DNA of 64,000 nt, from contig CANDOC010000015.1 of NCBI GenBank assembly GCA_947387575.1, positions 22,343-86,342 on the forward strand. Direction: 5' to 3'. Positions 1 to 11,031 of the stretch are shown here, in pieces. Under the pieces are notes generated by a model that searched no databases, had not been told where the DNA came from, and was given only the letters and a program-made list of their open reading frames with translations. This DNA comes from Spongorhabdus nitratireducens (GTDB lineage Bacteria > Pseudomonadota > Gammaproteobacteria > Pseudomonadales > Endozoicomonadaceae). Each line of letters opens with the position of its first letter. Positions within the stretch are counted from its first letter, which is position 1. The position numbers and the translations under genes were made by a program.

Positions 1-267
1 GTCCATGCACCGATCCTCTTTCAGAATCAGGTTGCAGGCGCGGATAATATATTCCGCCAGCATAGGCTCCAGAGTGCCCAGTTCACGGTTGGCCATCGCG
101 GCTGCTTTCTTGGTAAATACCATGCCGCGAACAAATTCGGGATTGTCGCCGATCTTTTCTGCACTGATCTTGAAGTTGTTAAGTGCGCGAAGGGTATGAA
201 TGCCATAGTAAGCATCGGCCGGGACTTCCATCGTACCCAGAAGGTCTTCTTCCGTGCGATACTGCAT
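1..267 (-). CDS. aspA: Aspartate ammonia-lyase, N-terminal part (runs off the window)
   Basis: The first 89 codons are present, reading leftward from an ATG at 267-265. The translation opens [20 protein letters not shown] and continues with [16 protein letters not shown], the N-terminal signature of aspartase in the fumarase/aspartase superfamily. The enzyme deaminates L-aspartate to fumarate and ammonia in the cytoplasm, linking amino-acid use to anaerobic fumarate supply. The catalytic SS-loop lies beyond the window and cannot be checked. The N-terminal motif RTExDLLGxxxVP favours AspA over fumarase FumC. Confidence 0.9.
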   Translation of the reverse strand, partial: MQYRTEEDLLGTMEVPADAYYGIHTLRALNNFKISAEKIGDNPEFVRGMVFTKKAAAMANRELGTLEPMLAEYIIRACNLILKEDRCMD

Positions 268-574
268 GTTCTCTGTCACCTGATAACTTGTTATCTGAAT
301 ACTGTTTATTCGGCTCGGGACAACTATTTCTGAGTGTTTTTGAGCCATTCAAGCCGGCTTCAGCCCGTTATCGGTGAAAGTAAACTTTCACAGTGTCAAA
401 AACAGCCGGCGATGTAACGATACTCGCCGGTGCCAATGTCTGTCGATGGGATCAGGGTGCTAGTCGCTGAATCCTTGATGCAGGTCGGTTTTTCTGAGCT
501 TTTGTGATTTTTTGATTTTATCAGGCGTATATTTCTTACTATCTCTTGCTAAGTTTCTGCAAGACTGCTTTTTG
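268..574. other. Intergenic region, aspA promoter side and PhzF-gene 3' end
   Basis: No gene is seen here. Two inverted repeats are visible: GTGAAAG/CTTTCAC at 374-391 with a 4-nt loop, and CCGGCGA/TCGCCGG at 406-430. They lie upstream of aspA and could be operators, or 3' structure of the leftward phzF-like transcript. Neither has a clear U-tract. Confidence 0.4.
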
Positions 575-1372
575 TTAGATAAAAATCCTGCCAGATGAAT
601 AGTGAGTCGCTTTGCCGGAAATTTTGACCCGTTTTTTTTCCATATCACAGTGAAGAATACCTCCCCGAGGTGATGCCTGAAATGCTGTCAGGGTTTGTTT
701 TCCCAGCTTTTCTGACCAAAAGGGTACAAGTCCGGCATGAACTGAACCGGTTGCCGGGTCTTCAATATCATCCAGTCGCAGCCGGAAATAGCGTGATACA
801 AAATCAAAAGACTCAGAGCTGGAAGGCGCAGTAATTACCAGATTGCCAGGCTTCAGACCGATTAGGACTGGCATATTCAGCTGGATATCATGGATATGGG
901 TTTCATCGTTATAAACGGCAAACCAAGCCTGCCGGTTGCGAAGAATAGCAGCCGGGGGAATTGATAAACCCTGCAACACTGCTTCTGGTATATCCGCAAC
1001 TGCTTCGGGCTGCTGCACCGGAAAACTCATGCTAATGAAGCCGTCGTTTTCTTTAGTGATAAACAGGTCACCGGCAGATACGGTACTGAAAGTAATATGT
1101 TCCAGTTCAGGGTTACGTGAGAAAAGAATAAAAGCTGCAGCTAATGTGGCATGACCACACACATCTTTTTCTCCAGTTGGAGCAAACCAGCGAATAGCAT
1201 ATTGATTATCTTTCTGCTCACAGACAAAAGCAGTGGCTGCCAGATTATTCTCTGCCGCGATCGACTGCATCAGATCATCCGCAAGCCATTCGGAAGTAAT
1301 AACAACGGCTGCAGGATTGCCGCTGAAAAGCTTATCTGTAAAGGCATCGACAATATCAATTTCTAGCGGCAT
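575..1372 (-). CDS. PhzF family isomerase-like protein
   Basis: This is a 265-residue PhzF-like protein of the diaminopimelate-epimerase fold. The N-terminus (MPLEIDIVDAFTDKLFSGNP) carries the family pattern in which a conserved Glu/Asp area precedes FxGNPAAV. Further family blocks are RWFAPTGEKDVCGHATLAAA and DIEDPATGSVHAGLVPFW, the glycine-rich phosphate-binding segment. Members catalyse proton-transfer isomerisations, but the substrate here is unknown and nothing nearby points to phenazine synthesis. I chose the ATG at 1372 because it starts the conserved domain; an in-frame ATG at 1405 would add an 11-residue tail. It follows metY on the same strand, separated by a terminator-like hairpin. 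Confidence 0.85.
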   Translation of the reverse strand: MPLEIDIVDAFTDKLFSGNPAAVVITSEWLADDLMQSIAAENNLAATAFVCEQKDNQYAIRWFAPTGEKDVCGHATLAAAFILFSRNPELEHITFSTVSAGDLFITKENDGFISMSFPVQQPEAVADIPEAVLQGLSIPPAAILRNRQAWFAVYNDETHIHDIQLNMPVLIGLKPGNLVITAPSSSESFDFVSRYFRLRLDDIEDPATGSVHAGLVPFWSEKLGKQTLTAFQASPRGGILHCDMEKKRVKISGKATHYSSGRIFI

Positions 1373-1389
1373 GGTTGATTCCGTGTTGA

Positions 1390-1418
1390 ATAAGAAAGCC
1401 GGCACAAAAGCCGGCTAT
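1390..1418 (-). terminator. Rho-independent terminator after metY
   Basis: On the minus strand AGCCGGC-TTTTGT-GCCGGCT forms a 7-bp GC-rich stem (arms at 1397-1403 and 1410-1416), followed by a T-rich stretch (TTCTTATT). It sits between the metY stop and the PhzF-like gene start, so the PhzF-like gene may be read only by readthrough or from its own promoter. Confidence 0.7.
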
Positions 1419-1437
1419 AAGTACCTGGGCCTTTAAC

Positions 1438-2712
1438 TTAGCTGGCGCTGGCAGCCAGAGCCTGATCAATATCGGCAATAATATCGTCAATATGCTCAAT
1501 ACCGATGGAGAGACGAACCATCTCCGATGAAACACCGGCGGATTCCAGTTCCTGCGGGTTTAGCTGACGATGGGTGGTGGACGCCGGATGACAGGCCAGT
1601 GATTTTGCGTCGCCAATATTGACCAGTCGCAGGATCATTTGCAGCGCATCAATAAATTTGGCCCCAGCTTCAGCACCACCCTTGATACCAAAACTCAGAA
1701 TACCGGAAGCCTTGCCGCTGGTGATACGGTGAGCAGTATCATGGTGAGGGCTGTCTTCCAGAGCGGCATAGTTAACCCAGCTAACACGGGGATGATCTTT
1801 CAGATAACGGGCGACCTTTTCTGTGTTCTCACAGTGACGTTCCATCCGCAATGCCAGGGTTTCCAGTCCCTGCATCAGCTGGAATGCACTTTGTGCCGGC
1901 AAGGCTGCACCGGTATTGCGAAGCGGAACGACCCTGGCACGGCCAATAAAGGCTGCGTCGCCCAGTGCTTCGGTATAAACAACACCGTGATAAGATGGGT
2001 CAGGTTCATTCAGCAGTGAAAAGCGTTCCTTGTTGGCTTTCCAGTCAAACTTGCCACTATCGATAATGGCACCACCCAGGGTTGTACCATGACCACCGAT
2101 ATATTTAGTCAGTGAGGTCACTACAATATCGGCACCATGATCAATGGGGCGGCAGATAATCGGCGCAACGGTGTTATCAACAATCAGTGGCACGCCATGA
2201 CGATGTGCCAGCTCTGCCAGTTTTTCGATATCGACAATATTACCGGCAGGGTTACCAATGGATTCGCAGAATACGGCACGGGTGTTTTCATCAATCAGTG
2301 CTTCCAGCCCGTCGAAGTCATTATGGGAAGCAAACCGGACATCAATTCCCTGGCGTGGGAAGGTGTGGGCGAACAGGTTATAGGTACCGCCATATAACTG
2401 GCTGGTGGACACAATATTGCAACCCGCCTCGGCAATAGTCTGAATTGCATAGGTGATGGCAACCATCCCGGATGCCAGCGACAGTGCAGCAATGCCGCCT
2501 TCAAGTGCAGCGAGCCGCGCTTCAAGTACTGCATTGGTGGGATTCATGATGCGGGAGTAGATGTTGCCTGCAACCTTCAGATCAAACAGATCTGCGCCGT
2601 GCTGGGTATCATCAAAGGTGTAGGATACGGTCTGGTAAATCGGTGCAGTGGCGGCACGGGTGGTCGGGTCGCCCTCATATCCGGCATGCAGGGCAATGGT
2701 TTCCGGCTTCAT
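1438..2712 (-). CDS. metY: O-acetylhomoserine aminocarboxypropyltransferase (sulfhydrylase)
   Basis: This 424-residue enzyme belongs to the Cys/Met-metabolism PLP family. It makes homocysteine from O-acetylhomoserine and sulfide (direct sulfhydrylation). The N-terminus MKPETIALHAGYEGDPTTRA and the motifs YSRIMNPTNAVLE, ASGMVAI, and the PLP-lysine segment TSLTKYIGGHGT are typical of MetY rather than of the shorter MetB/MetC/MetZ. Length agrees with MetY (about 425-430 residues). No MetJ box or SAM riboswitch was convincing upstream. It is followed by a terminator-like hairpin and a PhzF-like gene. Confidence 0.93.
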   Translation of the reverse strand: MKPETIALHAGYEGDPTTRAATAPIYQTVSYTFDDTQHGADLFDLKVAGNIYSRIMNPTNAVLEARLAALEGGIAALSLASGMVAITYAIQTIAEAGCNIVSTSQLYGGTYNLFAHTFPRQGIDVRFASHNDFDGLEALIDENTRAVFCESIGNPAGNIVDIEKLAELAHRHGVPLIVDNTVAPIICRPIDHGADIVVTSLTKYIGGHGTTLGGAIIDSGKFDWKANKERFSLLNEPDPSYHGVVYTEALGDAAFIGRARVVPLRNTGAALPAQSAFQLMQGLETLALRMERHCENTEKVARYLKDHPRVSWVNYAALEDSPHHDTAHRITSGKASGILSFGIKGGAEAGAKFIDALQMILRLVNIGDAKSLACHPASTTHRQLNPQELESAGVSSEMVRLSIGIEHIDDIIADIDQALAASAS

Positions 2713-2833
2713 GATACGTCTCTTTCTAGTTATTTTTGATCCGAAATCGCATCATACAAGACAGTGTTTATGAACTGAAGGTACAAAAAAATAAAGGATA
2801 AAAGGGGCATTCAAAGTTTTTTGATTTTTAAAA

Positions 2834-3364
2834 CTAATCGAACCACTCTTCTCTTAATACGCCCAGTTTTACAGAGTCATAGTACTCGCCGTTGTAATAG
2901 CGTACTTTCCTCAACCGGGCTTCCAGTTTCATACCAATAGACTCGGCACAGGCAATCATTCTCGGATTACCTGACCAGGTTGTAAGTCCGACCCGGGCAA
3001 TTTCCAGCGTATTGAATAAATGTGTGATCCATGGAATCAGTGCCTTGCGACCAAGCCCCTGATTCCAGCGACTGCTGTCATATATGATCACCCCGACTTC
3101 CAGCCAGCGGGTGCGTTCGTCTTCCCAGTAGTAGCTGACCGAGCCGACTGACTCACCCTCGACATCGATGATGAGCCCGGTGTCACCCGCTGACAGCCGG
3201 GAAAACAATCCGGTTTCAAACTCCTCCAGGGTCGGTGTGGAATACGGAAAATAGGGACCATTAAACTCGGTCCAGGCTTCGTCTGAAGTCAGCAGTTTAT
3301 AAAGCGGTATTTTGTCAGCCGGGGTGGCCTTTCTCAGAGTGACTTCCCTGTAAGTCAAAGTCAT
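2834..3364 (-). CDS. GNAT family N-acetyltransferase (RimJ/RimL type)
   Basis: This 176-residue protein starts with VTLRKATPADKIPLYKLL, the usual beta1-alpha1 of GNAT enzymes. It contains VGSVSYYWEDERTRWLEVGVIIYD and the acetyl-CoA pyrophosphate-loop region NQGLGRKALIPWI (Q/RxxGxG/A pattern), then the late GNPRMIACAESIGMKLEARLRK segment typical of RimJ/RimL-like acetyltransferases. The acceptor (a protein N-terminus, amino acid or small molecule) cannot be inferred. It lies 121 bp upstream of metY on the same strand and faces the MTA/SAH nucleosidase gene divergently. Confidence 0.85.
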   Translation of the reverse strand: MTLTYREVTLRKATPADKIPLYKLLTSDEAWTEFNGPYFPYSTPTLEEFETGLFSRLSAGDTGLIIDVEGESVGSVSYYWEDERTRWLEVGVIIYDSSRWNQGLGRKALIPWITHLFNTLEIARVGLTTWSGNPRMIACAESIGMKLEARLRKVRYYNGEYYDSVKLGVLREEWFD

Positions 3365-3572
3365 AACTTGATGCTCTTTTCCGGGTTTTTTATTGAGAGG
3401 AATTCTGGAGATTTACCGAATAGGGGTAAAGTGACTGCATCAATAAAAAGACAAGAAATGAGGGAGATTTTTACAGGTTACTGTTGTAGTTATTTTAAAG
3501 GGTAATAACTGAACCAATGGATATAAATATGTGCCATCTTAACATTTTCAAACTCAACGGTGGCATCAGGCG

Positions 3573-5755
<2,183 letters not shown>

Positions 5756-5810
5756 GGCTGATATAAGCTCAGTTATGATCTTCAGGCGCATGATATGGGC
5801 CTGAAGCAGG

Positions 5811-5845
5811 GACGCCGGCATTGGAATCCAATGCCGGCGTTTTTG
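5811..5845 (+). terminator. Rho-independent terminator after serS
   Basis: ACGCCGGCATTGG pairs with CCAATGCCGGCGT across a 3-nt loop, and the arm runs into TTTTT (5812-5845). The 13-bp, GC-rich, perfect stem makes this one of the clearest terminators in the window. Confidence 0.9.
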
Positions 5846-6015
5846 TATCACAAGCCGACAGATTGCTTCACGTAGCTCTGTCTCAGACAAAAATGTGTCT
5901 CAGGCAAGGGTGTGTCCAGCAGTATTTTGCGGCAGTCGTTATTGCAGTTAAAAGTCGGGTGTCAGTTATTGCCCGGCAGGAATATGTTGCAGAGTATTCG
6001 GGAGTAACAGGCAGA

Positions 6016-7407
6016 ATGGATTATTTTCCGCTGTTTCATGATATCCGTCAGTCGCGCTGCCTGATTGTGGGTGGTGGTTCAGTGGCAACCCGCAAGGCAC
6101 GACAGTTACATCAGGCCGGTGCGTATCTGACAGTAGTCGCGCCGGAAATTGATGCTGATATGGAAGCTCTCGCTGCAGAATCTCCTCATCATCAACTGGT
6201 TAATCGTCGCTGGCAGACGGGTGATATGACAGGTAAAACACTGGTCATTGCAGCAACTGAAAACCGTGAAGTTAACCGCCAGGTTTCTGAAACAGCCCGA
6301 CAGCAGCTGACTCCGGTGAATGTGGTTGATGATCCCGAGTTAAGCAGTGTTATCTTTCCGGCTATTGTTGATCGCTCACCGTTACAGATTGCGTTTTCTA
6401 CCGGAGGAGAAGCGCCTGTACTGGCACGTCAACTGCGAACACAATTGGAAACACTGATTCCTGCCAACTATGGTCGACTGACCCGTTTTGCCGGTCGTTT
6501 GCGTGAGCGGGTGAAGCAGAGGTTTGATACGCTGGCTCAGCGACGCTATTTCTGGGAGTCCATTTTTGAAGGCCCGGTAGGGGAGCAGGTATTGGCCGGA
6601 AATGAGCAAACGGCCGAGCAAATGTTCGATGAACAGCTGAATGCTACCGATAATAAACCGGCGACCGGTGAAGTCTGGCTGGTGGGTGGCGGTCCGGGTG
6701 ATCCTGACCTGCTTACCTTTAAAGCACTGAGACTGATGCAGAAAGCGGATGTGATTCTGTACGACAGACTGGTGTCGGAAGATGTACTGGCCCTGTGTCG
6801 CCGAGATGCGGATTATGTCTATGTAGGCAAAGCCCGCTCCAATCATACCTTGCCACAGGAAGAGATTAACCACCGGCTGGTTCGACTGGCAAAAGAAGGC
6901 AAGCGGGTGTTGCGCTTGAAAGGTGGTGATCCGTTTATCTTTGGTCGAGGTGGAGAGGAAATCGATCGGCTGGCAGAAGAGGGGATTCCATTTCAGGTAG
7001 TGCCGGGCATTACTGCAGCGTCCGGTTGTGCCAGCTATGCCGGTATACCGCTGACCCATCGCGATCATGCCCAGTCGGTGCGGTTTGTGACAGGGCATCT
7101 GAAAGATAACAGTTGTGACCTGCCATGGACCGAACTGGTCAATCCAGCACAGACTGTTGTTTTCTACATGGGGCTACATGCTTTACCGGAAATTATTTGC
7201 CAGTTGCTGGCTCATGGCCGTGCCGAAGATACGCCCATAGCATTGATTGAGAAAGGCGGCTCACGACAGCAGCGGGTTATCACCGGAACATTTGAAACCA
7301 TTGTCGATCAATGTCAGCAGGCCGGATTTAAAACACCGACGCTGGTGATTGTAGGTAGCGTGGTGACATTACATAAGTCACTGAAATGGTATCAGGGGGC
7401 GGAGTAA
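6016..7407 (+). CDS. cysG: Siroheme synthase, trifunctional
   Basis: This 463-residue fusion converts uroporphyrinogen III to siroheme, the cofactor of sulfite and nitrite reductases. The N-terminal dehydrogenase/ferrochelatase half (about 1-205) shows the NAD-binding CLIVGGGSVATRKA. The C-terminal SAM-dependent uroporphyrinogen methyltransferase (about 215-460) shows VWLVGGGPGDPDLLT, RLKGGDPFIFGRGGEE, VPGITAASG and the late TLVIVGSVV. Its length matches E. coli CysG (457). The open frame extends upstream to 5821, but the ATG at 6016 begins the conserved MDYFPLF. It is probably co-transcribed with the short exported-protein gene that starts 4 nt after its stop. Confidence 0.96.
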   Translation: MDYFPLFHDIRQSRCLIVGGGSVATRKARQLHQAGAYLTVVAPEIDADMEALAAESPHHQLVNRRWQTGDMTGKTLVIAATENREVNRQVSETARQQLTPVNVVDDPELSSVIFPAIVDRSPLQIAFSTGGEAPVLARQLRTQLETLIPANYGRLTRFAGRLRERVKQRFDTLAQRRYFWESIFEGPVGEQVLAGNEQTAEQMFDEQLNATDNKPATGEVWLVGGGPGDPDLLTFKALRLMQKADVILYDRLVSEDVLALCRRDADYVYVGKARSNHTLPQEEINHRLVRLAKEGKRVLRLKGGDPFIFGRGGEEIDRLAEEGIPFQVVPGITAASGCASYAGIPLTHRDHAQSVRFVTGHLKDNSCDLPWTELVNPAQTVVFYMGLHALPEIICQLLAHGRAEDTPIALIEKGGSRQQRVITGTFETIVDQCQQAGFKTPTLVIVGSVVTLHKSLKWYQGAE

Positions 7408-7411
7408 GTCT

Positions 7412-7990
7412 ATGAAACAGTTGTTGCTATGGGTAACTGTCATCCTCTGGCTTAGCCCAGCTATTGCCAGTGCGGATAATATTGACCAAAGCCAGCACAA
7501 CAATATAGTGGTTACCCCTGGCACGCTGCATGACTATTACCACCTTAAGCTGCGACTGCAGGCGGGGGATTACGAACTCAGTATTCCCAACCGCCTGCGG
7601 TCACCGAAATACAGTGAAGATAACAGCTACCGGTTTGAAGACGGTGGACAGTTCGAGATCTTTATCAGAAAAGAAATATTTCCAGCATCGCTGGATACTT
7701 CGGTCGCTAGCGAATTTATTATTCTGCGTATGCCATGGACCCGGTCTGATATGTCTGAATCTGAACGTTCGGTACAGCAGAAAAGAAAGCTTTTTGATCG
7801 ACTGAAGCAGTTGAAGCAGGAGCCTGAAGCATCCGAAGATATTGTGGTAGAGTTTAATCCTTATATTGCGGTACTGTCAGGCGATCCTCTGAAGTTGAAA
7901 CTGACAGCGCCCAATATCTTTTTCCGTCAGGCCTGGGGGCAATATATTAACTATATCGGCCCCTTAAAGCAGGAAGACCATCGGCGCTGA
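7412..7990 (+). CDS. Exported protein of unknown function, cysG operon
   Basis: I do not recognise this 192-residue protein. It begins with a clear Sec signal peptide (MKQLLLWVTVILWLSPAIASA, probable cleavage after ASA near residue 21). The mature part is soluble and mixed alpha/beta, with a charged middle (about residues 115-145, rich in K, E and Q). No cysteines or lipobox are present, so a periplasmic location is inferred. The ATG follows the cysG stop by 4 nt, with a GGGGCGGAG ribosome-binding site overlapping the end of cysG, so translational coupling is likely. Nothing links it to siroheme chemistry apart from position. Confidence 0.7.
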   Translation: MKQLLLWVTVILWLSPAIASADNIDQSQHNNIVVTPGTLHDYYHLKLRLQAGDYELSIPNRLRSPKYSEDNSYRFEDGGQFEIFIRKEIFPASLDTSVASEFIILRMPWTRSDMSESERSVQQKRKLFDRLKQLKQEPEASEDIVVEFNPYIAVLSGDPLKLKLTAPNIFFRQAWGQYINYIGPLKQEDHRR

Positions 7991-8028
7991 GGTTGAAGTC
8001 AGCTGCCAGCGCCAGAACGGATAAGTCT

Positions 8029-9390
8029 TCAAAATACCAGATGGCCAACCAGTACAATAATTGGCAGGGTAACCAGAGTTCTCAGCAAAAAGATGGCCAG
8101 CAGTTCCAGCAGGTTCAGAGGAATCTTGCTGCCCAGAATGACTGCTCCGGTTTCGGACATGAATATCAGCTGGGTTACAGACAGTGCCGCAATAACAAAC
8201 CGGGTGATTTCGCTGTTGATTGATGCAGCAAGAATTGACGGTACAAACATATCGGTAAATCCGACCAGCACCGCTTCAGACGCAGCCTTGGCTTCCGGCA
8301 GCTGAAGCAGTTTAAGCAGAGGTATAAAAGGAGCACCAAGAAGGCTGAACAAGGACGTATATTCAGCAACAATAAGGCCCACAGTACCAATAGCCATTAC
8401 AACCGGCAGTACACCGAAAACCATTCCCAGACCACTTTTGACTCCCTGTGCAGCAACAGATTTGAGGCTGTCGACTTTGGCTGCACGTTCAAGTGCAAGT
8501 TCATAACCATAACTTAAAGCTGAACGTCCTTCAGGAATAAGTTCGTCGTCGTGCTCTCGGGCAGTCCCATCAATGAACAAATCTTTTTTATTGCTAAGCG
8601 GTGGAATCCGTTGCAGCAAAATTGCGGCAATGACACCGGAAAGACAGATAGCAAAGTAGAACGGTAAAAAATGATCCTGCAGGCCAACCTGAGTCAGTAC
8701 CACCAGAGAAAAAGAAATACCGACGATAGAAAACATGGTGGCGACAACAGCTGCTTCCCGTGTCGTATATTTCTTGTTCTCGTACTGGGAGCTGGTCAGC
8801 ATAATACCTACGGTGCCATCACCCAGCCAAGAAGAAATACAGTCAATGGCCGCCCGTCCGGGAAGACGGAATACGGGACGCATTACCTTGCTCATCAATG
8901 TGCCCAGTAGCTCCAGCAGACCAAAATCAAGCAGCAGGGGTAGTAACAATCCGGCAAGGAAAAAAGTAACCAGCAGCGAAGGCAGCAAGTCGAAAAATAC
9001 CAGTCCACCGGTATTGCTGCTCCAGACCATTTCCGAGCCCAACTTGTATTGCGCCATTACCGCAAATCCGGCACCGGCTATTCGAACCATCAGCCAGACA
9101 GGTGTTGTCTGAAACAGAGCGCTCAGCAGGGAAGATCCTGTGATCCAGTCTGGGCGGAACAGGGTTGTCAGCAGGGAAAATACCGCAGAAATGCACATCA
9201 CACCGGTAGCCAGTGAAAAGATATGGTCACCGAGCAGGCTTTTGGCAGTTTTTGCCATTAATGCCAGAGGAAAGGTCATGCCTGATTCTGTTATCACCGG
9301 CATCATAAAAAACATGATGCCCAGTAATGATGGAATGGCAAATAGCATCGTTGTTCTGGAAAGGGAGGGTTTTATAGTCAAAGTCTGCAT
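8029..9390 (-). CDS. YjiH family membrane protein with nucleoside-recognition (Gate) domain
   Basis: This 453-residue polytopic protein has about ten hydrophobic segments. The opening SLLGIMFFMMPVITESGMTFPLALMA and the later SSWLGDGTVGIMLTSSQYENKKYTTREAAVVATMFS and VGFTDMFVPSILAASINSEITRFVIAALSVTQLIFMSETG are characteristic of the YjiH group of Gate-domain proteins, distantly related to concentrative nucleoside transporters. The transported solute is not established for the family. It converges on the cysG operon and is a single-gene unit here. The start ATG at 9390 begins the conserved N-terminus. Confidence 0.8.
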   Translation of the reverse strand: MQTLTIKPSLSRTTMLFAIPSLLGIMFFMMPVITESGMTFPLALMAKTAKSLLGDHIFSLATGVMCISAVFSLLTTLFRPDWITGSSLLSALFQTTPVWLMVRIAGAGFAVMAQYKLGSEMVWSSNTGGLVFFDLLPSLLVTFFLAGLLLPLLLDFGLLELLGTLMSKVMRPVFRLPGRAAIDCISSWLGDGTVGIMLTSSQYENKKYTTREAAVVATMFSIVGISFSLVVLTQVGLQDHFLPFYFAICLSGVIAAILLQRIPPLSNKKDLFIDGTAREHDDELIPEGRSALSYGYELALERAAKVDSLKSVAAQGVKSGLGMVFGVLPVVMAIGTVGLIVAEYTSLFSLLGAPFIPLLKLLQLPEAKAASEAVLVGFTDMFVPSILAASINSEITRFVIAALSVTQLIFMSETGAVILGSKIPLNLLELLAIFLLRTLVTLPIIVLVGHLVF

Positions 9391-9599
9391 TTGTATATTT
9401 ATGCTTTAAAAATTAATAATAATTCATTTTGATTGATTTTATGAGCTTATATGTATGGCTTGAATCGGTATATATACTGATTAGATGAATTTATATTCGA
9501 AGGTGTTCGGGCGAAGAGCTCGAAAAAAGTGAGGCATTAGAGCAGGTTCACCAGACATGCTACGAGGAAATCTGGTGGCAGGGGAAGAAAACTCCAGGT

Positions 9600-10763
9600 T
9601 TATTTTGTCAGGCTGTCATAGGCCTCCTGAATTTTCCTGAATGCTTCTGCTCGGGACCCATCAGGATCCGGGCCCTTATCGGGATGGTGCTTTAGGGCTC
9701 CTTGTCGGTAGGCCCTTGATATATCTGATAATGATGCAGATGGAGGGAGGCCCAGAGTCTCTAGAGCTGCTTCACGGACTTTATCCGATATTTGAGATCC
9801 GGGTGCCTGTGCTCCCCTCAGGTCTCTTATACCGGAGAACATCATATGCAGGTCGCCACGTTCAGGGCCGCCTGAGTTGGCTATCAGTGTTCGGGTAGTA
9901 CTGATAACTTCTTCCGGAGGGTAACCCAAGCCTCTAAAGGCATCTTCCATCCATGGGGTAACGGTCGTTGTTACAAACTGTTTTTGCAGATCGGGGCGAG
10001 GCTTTATGCTGTCAGGTGCTGCTACCGGTGCTTTTTTTAAGCGTTTATGAATACTGCTGAAATCTCCCTTGCATTCATGCATTGCCTGAAGCACAGCGTA
10101 TTTGGCATCGTTGGGGGTATAACCTTTTTTGCTCAGTAAACTCATGAATTTCTTGAATTGATGGATCTGGTCATCAAACTGCAAAACCCTTTCAGGCAGT
10201 TGGCTGATATAAGTACGTATATCTCCGCCGGTCTGCTTTGCCCAGGCTAAAACCATGTGGCCGGTTTCCCTGGCGGCGGCCGGTGAGTAGCCTTTGGTTC
10301 TCAAATTGGAAATAGCCCACTGGAAATCTTCTTGTCGGCCGTCCTTGTATGCTTCATCGTTTATATATTGGTGAAATTTGGATAAAGAACCATCGGAGCG
10401 TTCGGCTATATGATTGGCCATTTTCTCCGCTGCCTGGCTTGAATACCCTCGTGCCATCAGAGTTTCGGCACCCCATTGCAGACGGGCATCAGTTGGTTGG
10501 GATATATCACTTGATTGCAATTTAACTGAGGCTGATGGGGTGATCGGGACCGGGTTTTGTCGATCGGACAAGCGCTTGGATTCAGGTCTGACGAGATTTT
10601 TCAAAAAGGACAGAATGGACTTCAGGCCTTTGACCAGAGTCTGCCGCACACTGCGACCTCTGGCTGTACGGCCTGTAGCACTCTCTTTTGAGTGCGTGCG
10701 ATTGTTATTCGGGTCTTGTTCCGGGGGCGGTACCCGAGGACTGAGAGAGTTAACTTCGCCCAT
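9600..10763 (-). CDS. J-domain protein with four tandem UBA-like helical repeats
   Basis: The protein has 387 residues. Residues 1-90 are basic and low in complexity (many R, K, S, P), without a signal peptide. Four related units of about 45-55 residues follow. Their cores are LMARGYSSQAAEKM (102-115), LRTKGYSPAAARET (154-167), LLSKKGYTPNDAKY (209-222) and FRGLGYPPEEVIST (276-289), each followed by a helix ending near a GD or DG and a second helix. The pattern L..(K/R)GY(S/T)..A... resembles UBA-type three-helix domains. A J-domain closes the chain (about 334-387), with HHPDK at 359-363 (the HPD motif that stimulates Hsp70) and RKIQEAYDSLTK as helix III. J-domains at the extreme C-terminus are unusual for housekeeping DnaJ homologues. 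I infer an Hsp70 co-chaperone-like role, perhaps acting in a host cell; no secretion signal is recognised. Confidence 0.75.
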   Translation of the reverse strand: MGEVNSLSPRVPPPEQDPNNNRTHSKESATGRTARGRSVRQTLVKGLKSILSFLKNLVRPESKRLSDRQNPVPITPSASVKLQSSDISQPTDARLQWGAETLMARGYSSQAAEKMANHIAERSDGSLSKFHQYINDEAYKDGRQEDFQWAISNLRTKGYSPAAARETGHMVLAWAKQTGGDIRTYISQLPERVLQFDDQIHQFKKFMSLLSKKGYTPNDAKYAVLQAMHECKGDFSSIHKRLKKAPVAAPDSIKPRPDLQKQFVTTTVTPWMEDAFRGLGYPPEEVISTTRTLIANSGGPERGDLHMMFSGIRDLRGAQAPGSQISDKVREAALETLGLPPSASLSDISRAYRQGALKHHPDKGPDPDGSRAEAFRKIQEAYDSLTK

Positions 10764-11031
10764 GCCATCTATCCGTTATGAGGCTATGAAGCAAATATCG
10801 GCCGCAAGGTAGCGATTGTTGAGTGTTTTAATGGGGTTATTTGTTGATTTGAGTCAATATTTTTCAGTGAGATATTTGTAAGTATTAACCGCAGGCAGCT
10901 TAACCGGTTGCAATCGCCGTACCATTTCATGCCATCACCCCGGTATTGAAATGACTTTAGATACCCCGGATCAGGGATTACGGCATCAGGCACATTCTGT
11001 TTTTCTCGCGTTTTTTGCATCTGGAGTATTT

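Noticed and set aside
2713..2833. Possible SAM riboswitch or MetJ box upstream of metY
   Set aside because: Only an imperfect AGACGTAT-like octamer is present, without a tandem copy, and no riboswitch core is recognisable.
7983..8013. GGCGCTG/CAGCGCC inverted repeat at the end of the cysG operon
   Set aside because: Long loop and no T-run on either side; it overlaps the stop codon and may be chance.
9550..9578. CACCAGA/TCTGGTG repeat after the J-domain gene
   Set aside because: A 15-nt loop and no U-run make it a weak terminator.
10784..11020. 78-codon minus-strand ORF in the promoter region of the NSS carrier
   Set aside because: No ribosome-binding site or homology signal, and it overlaps the start of the NSS gene.
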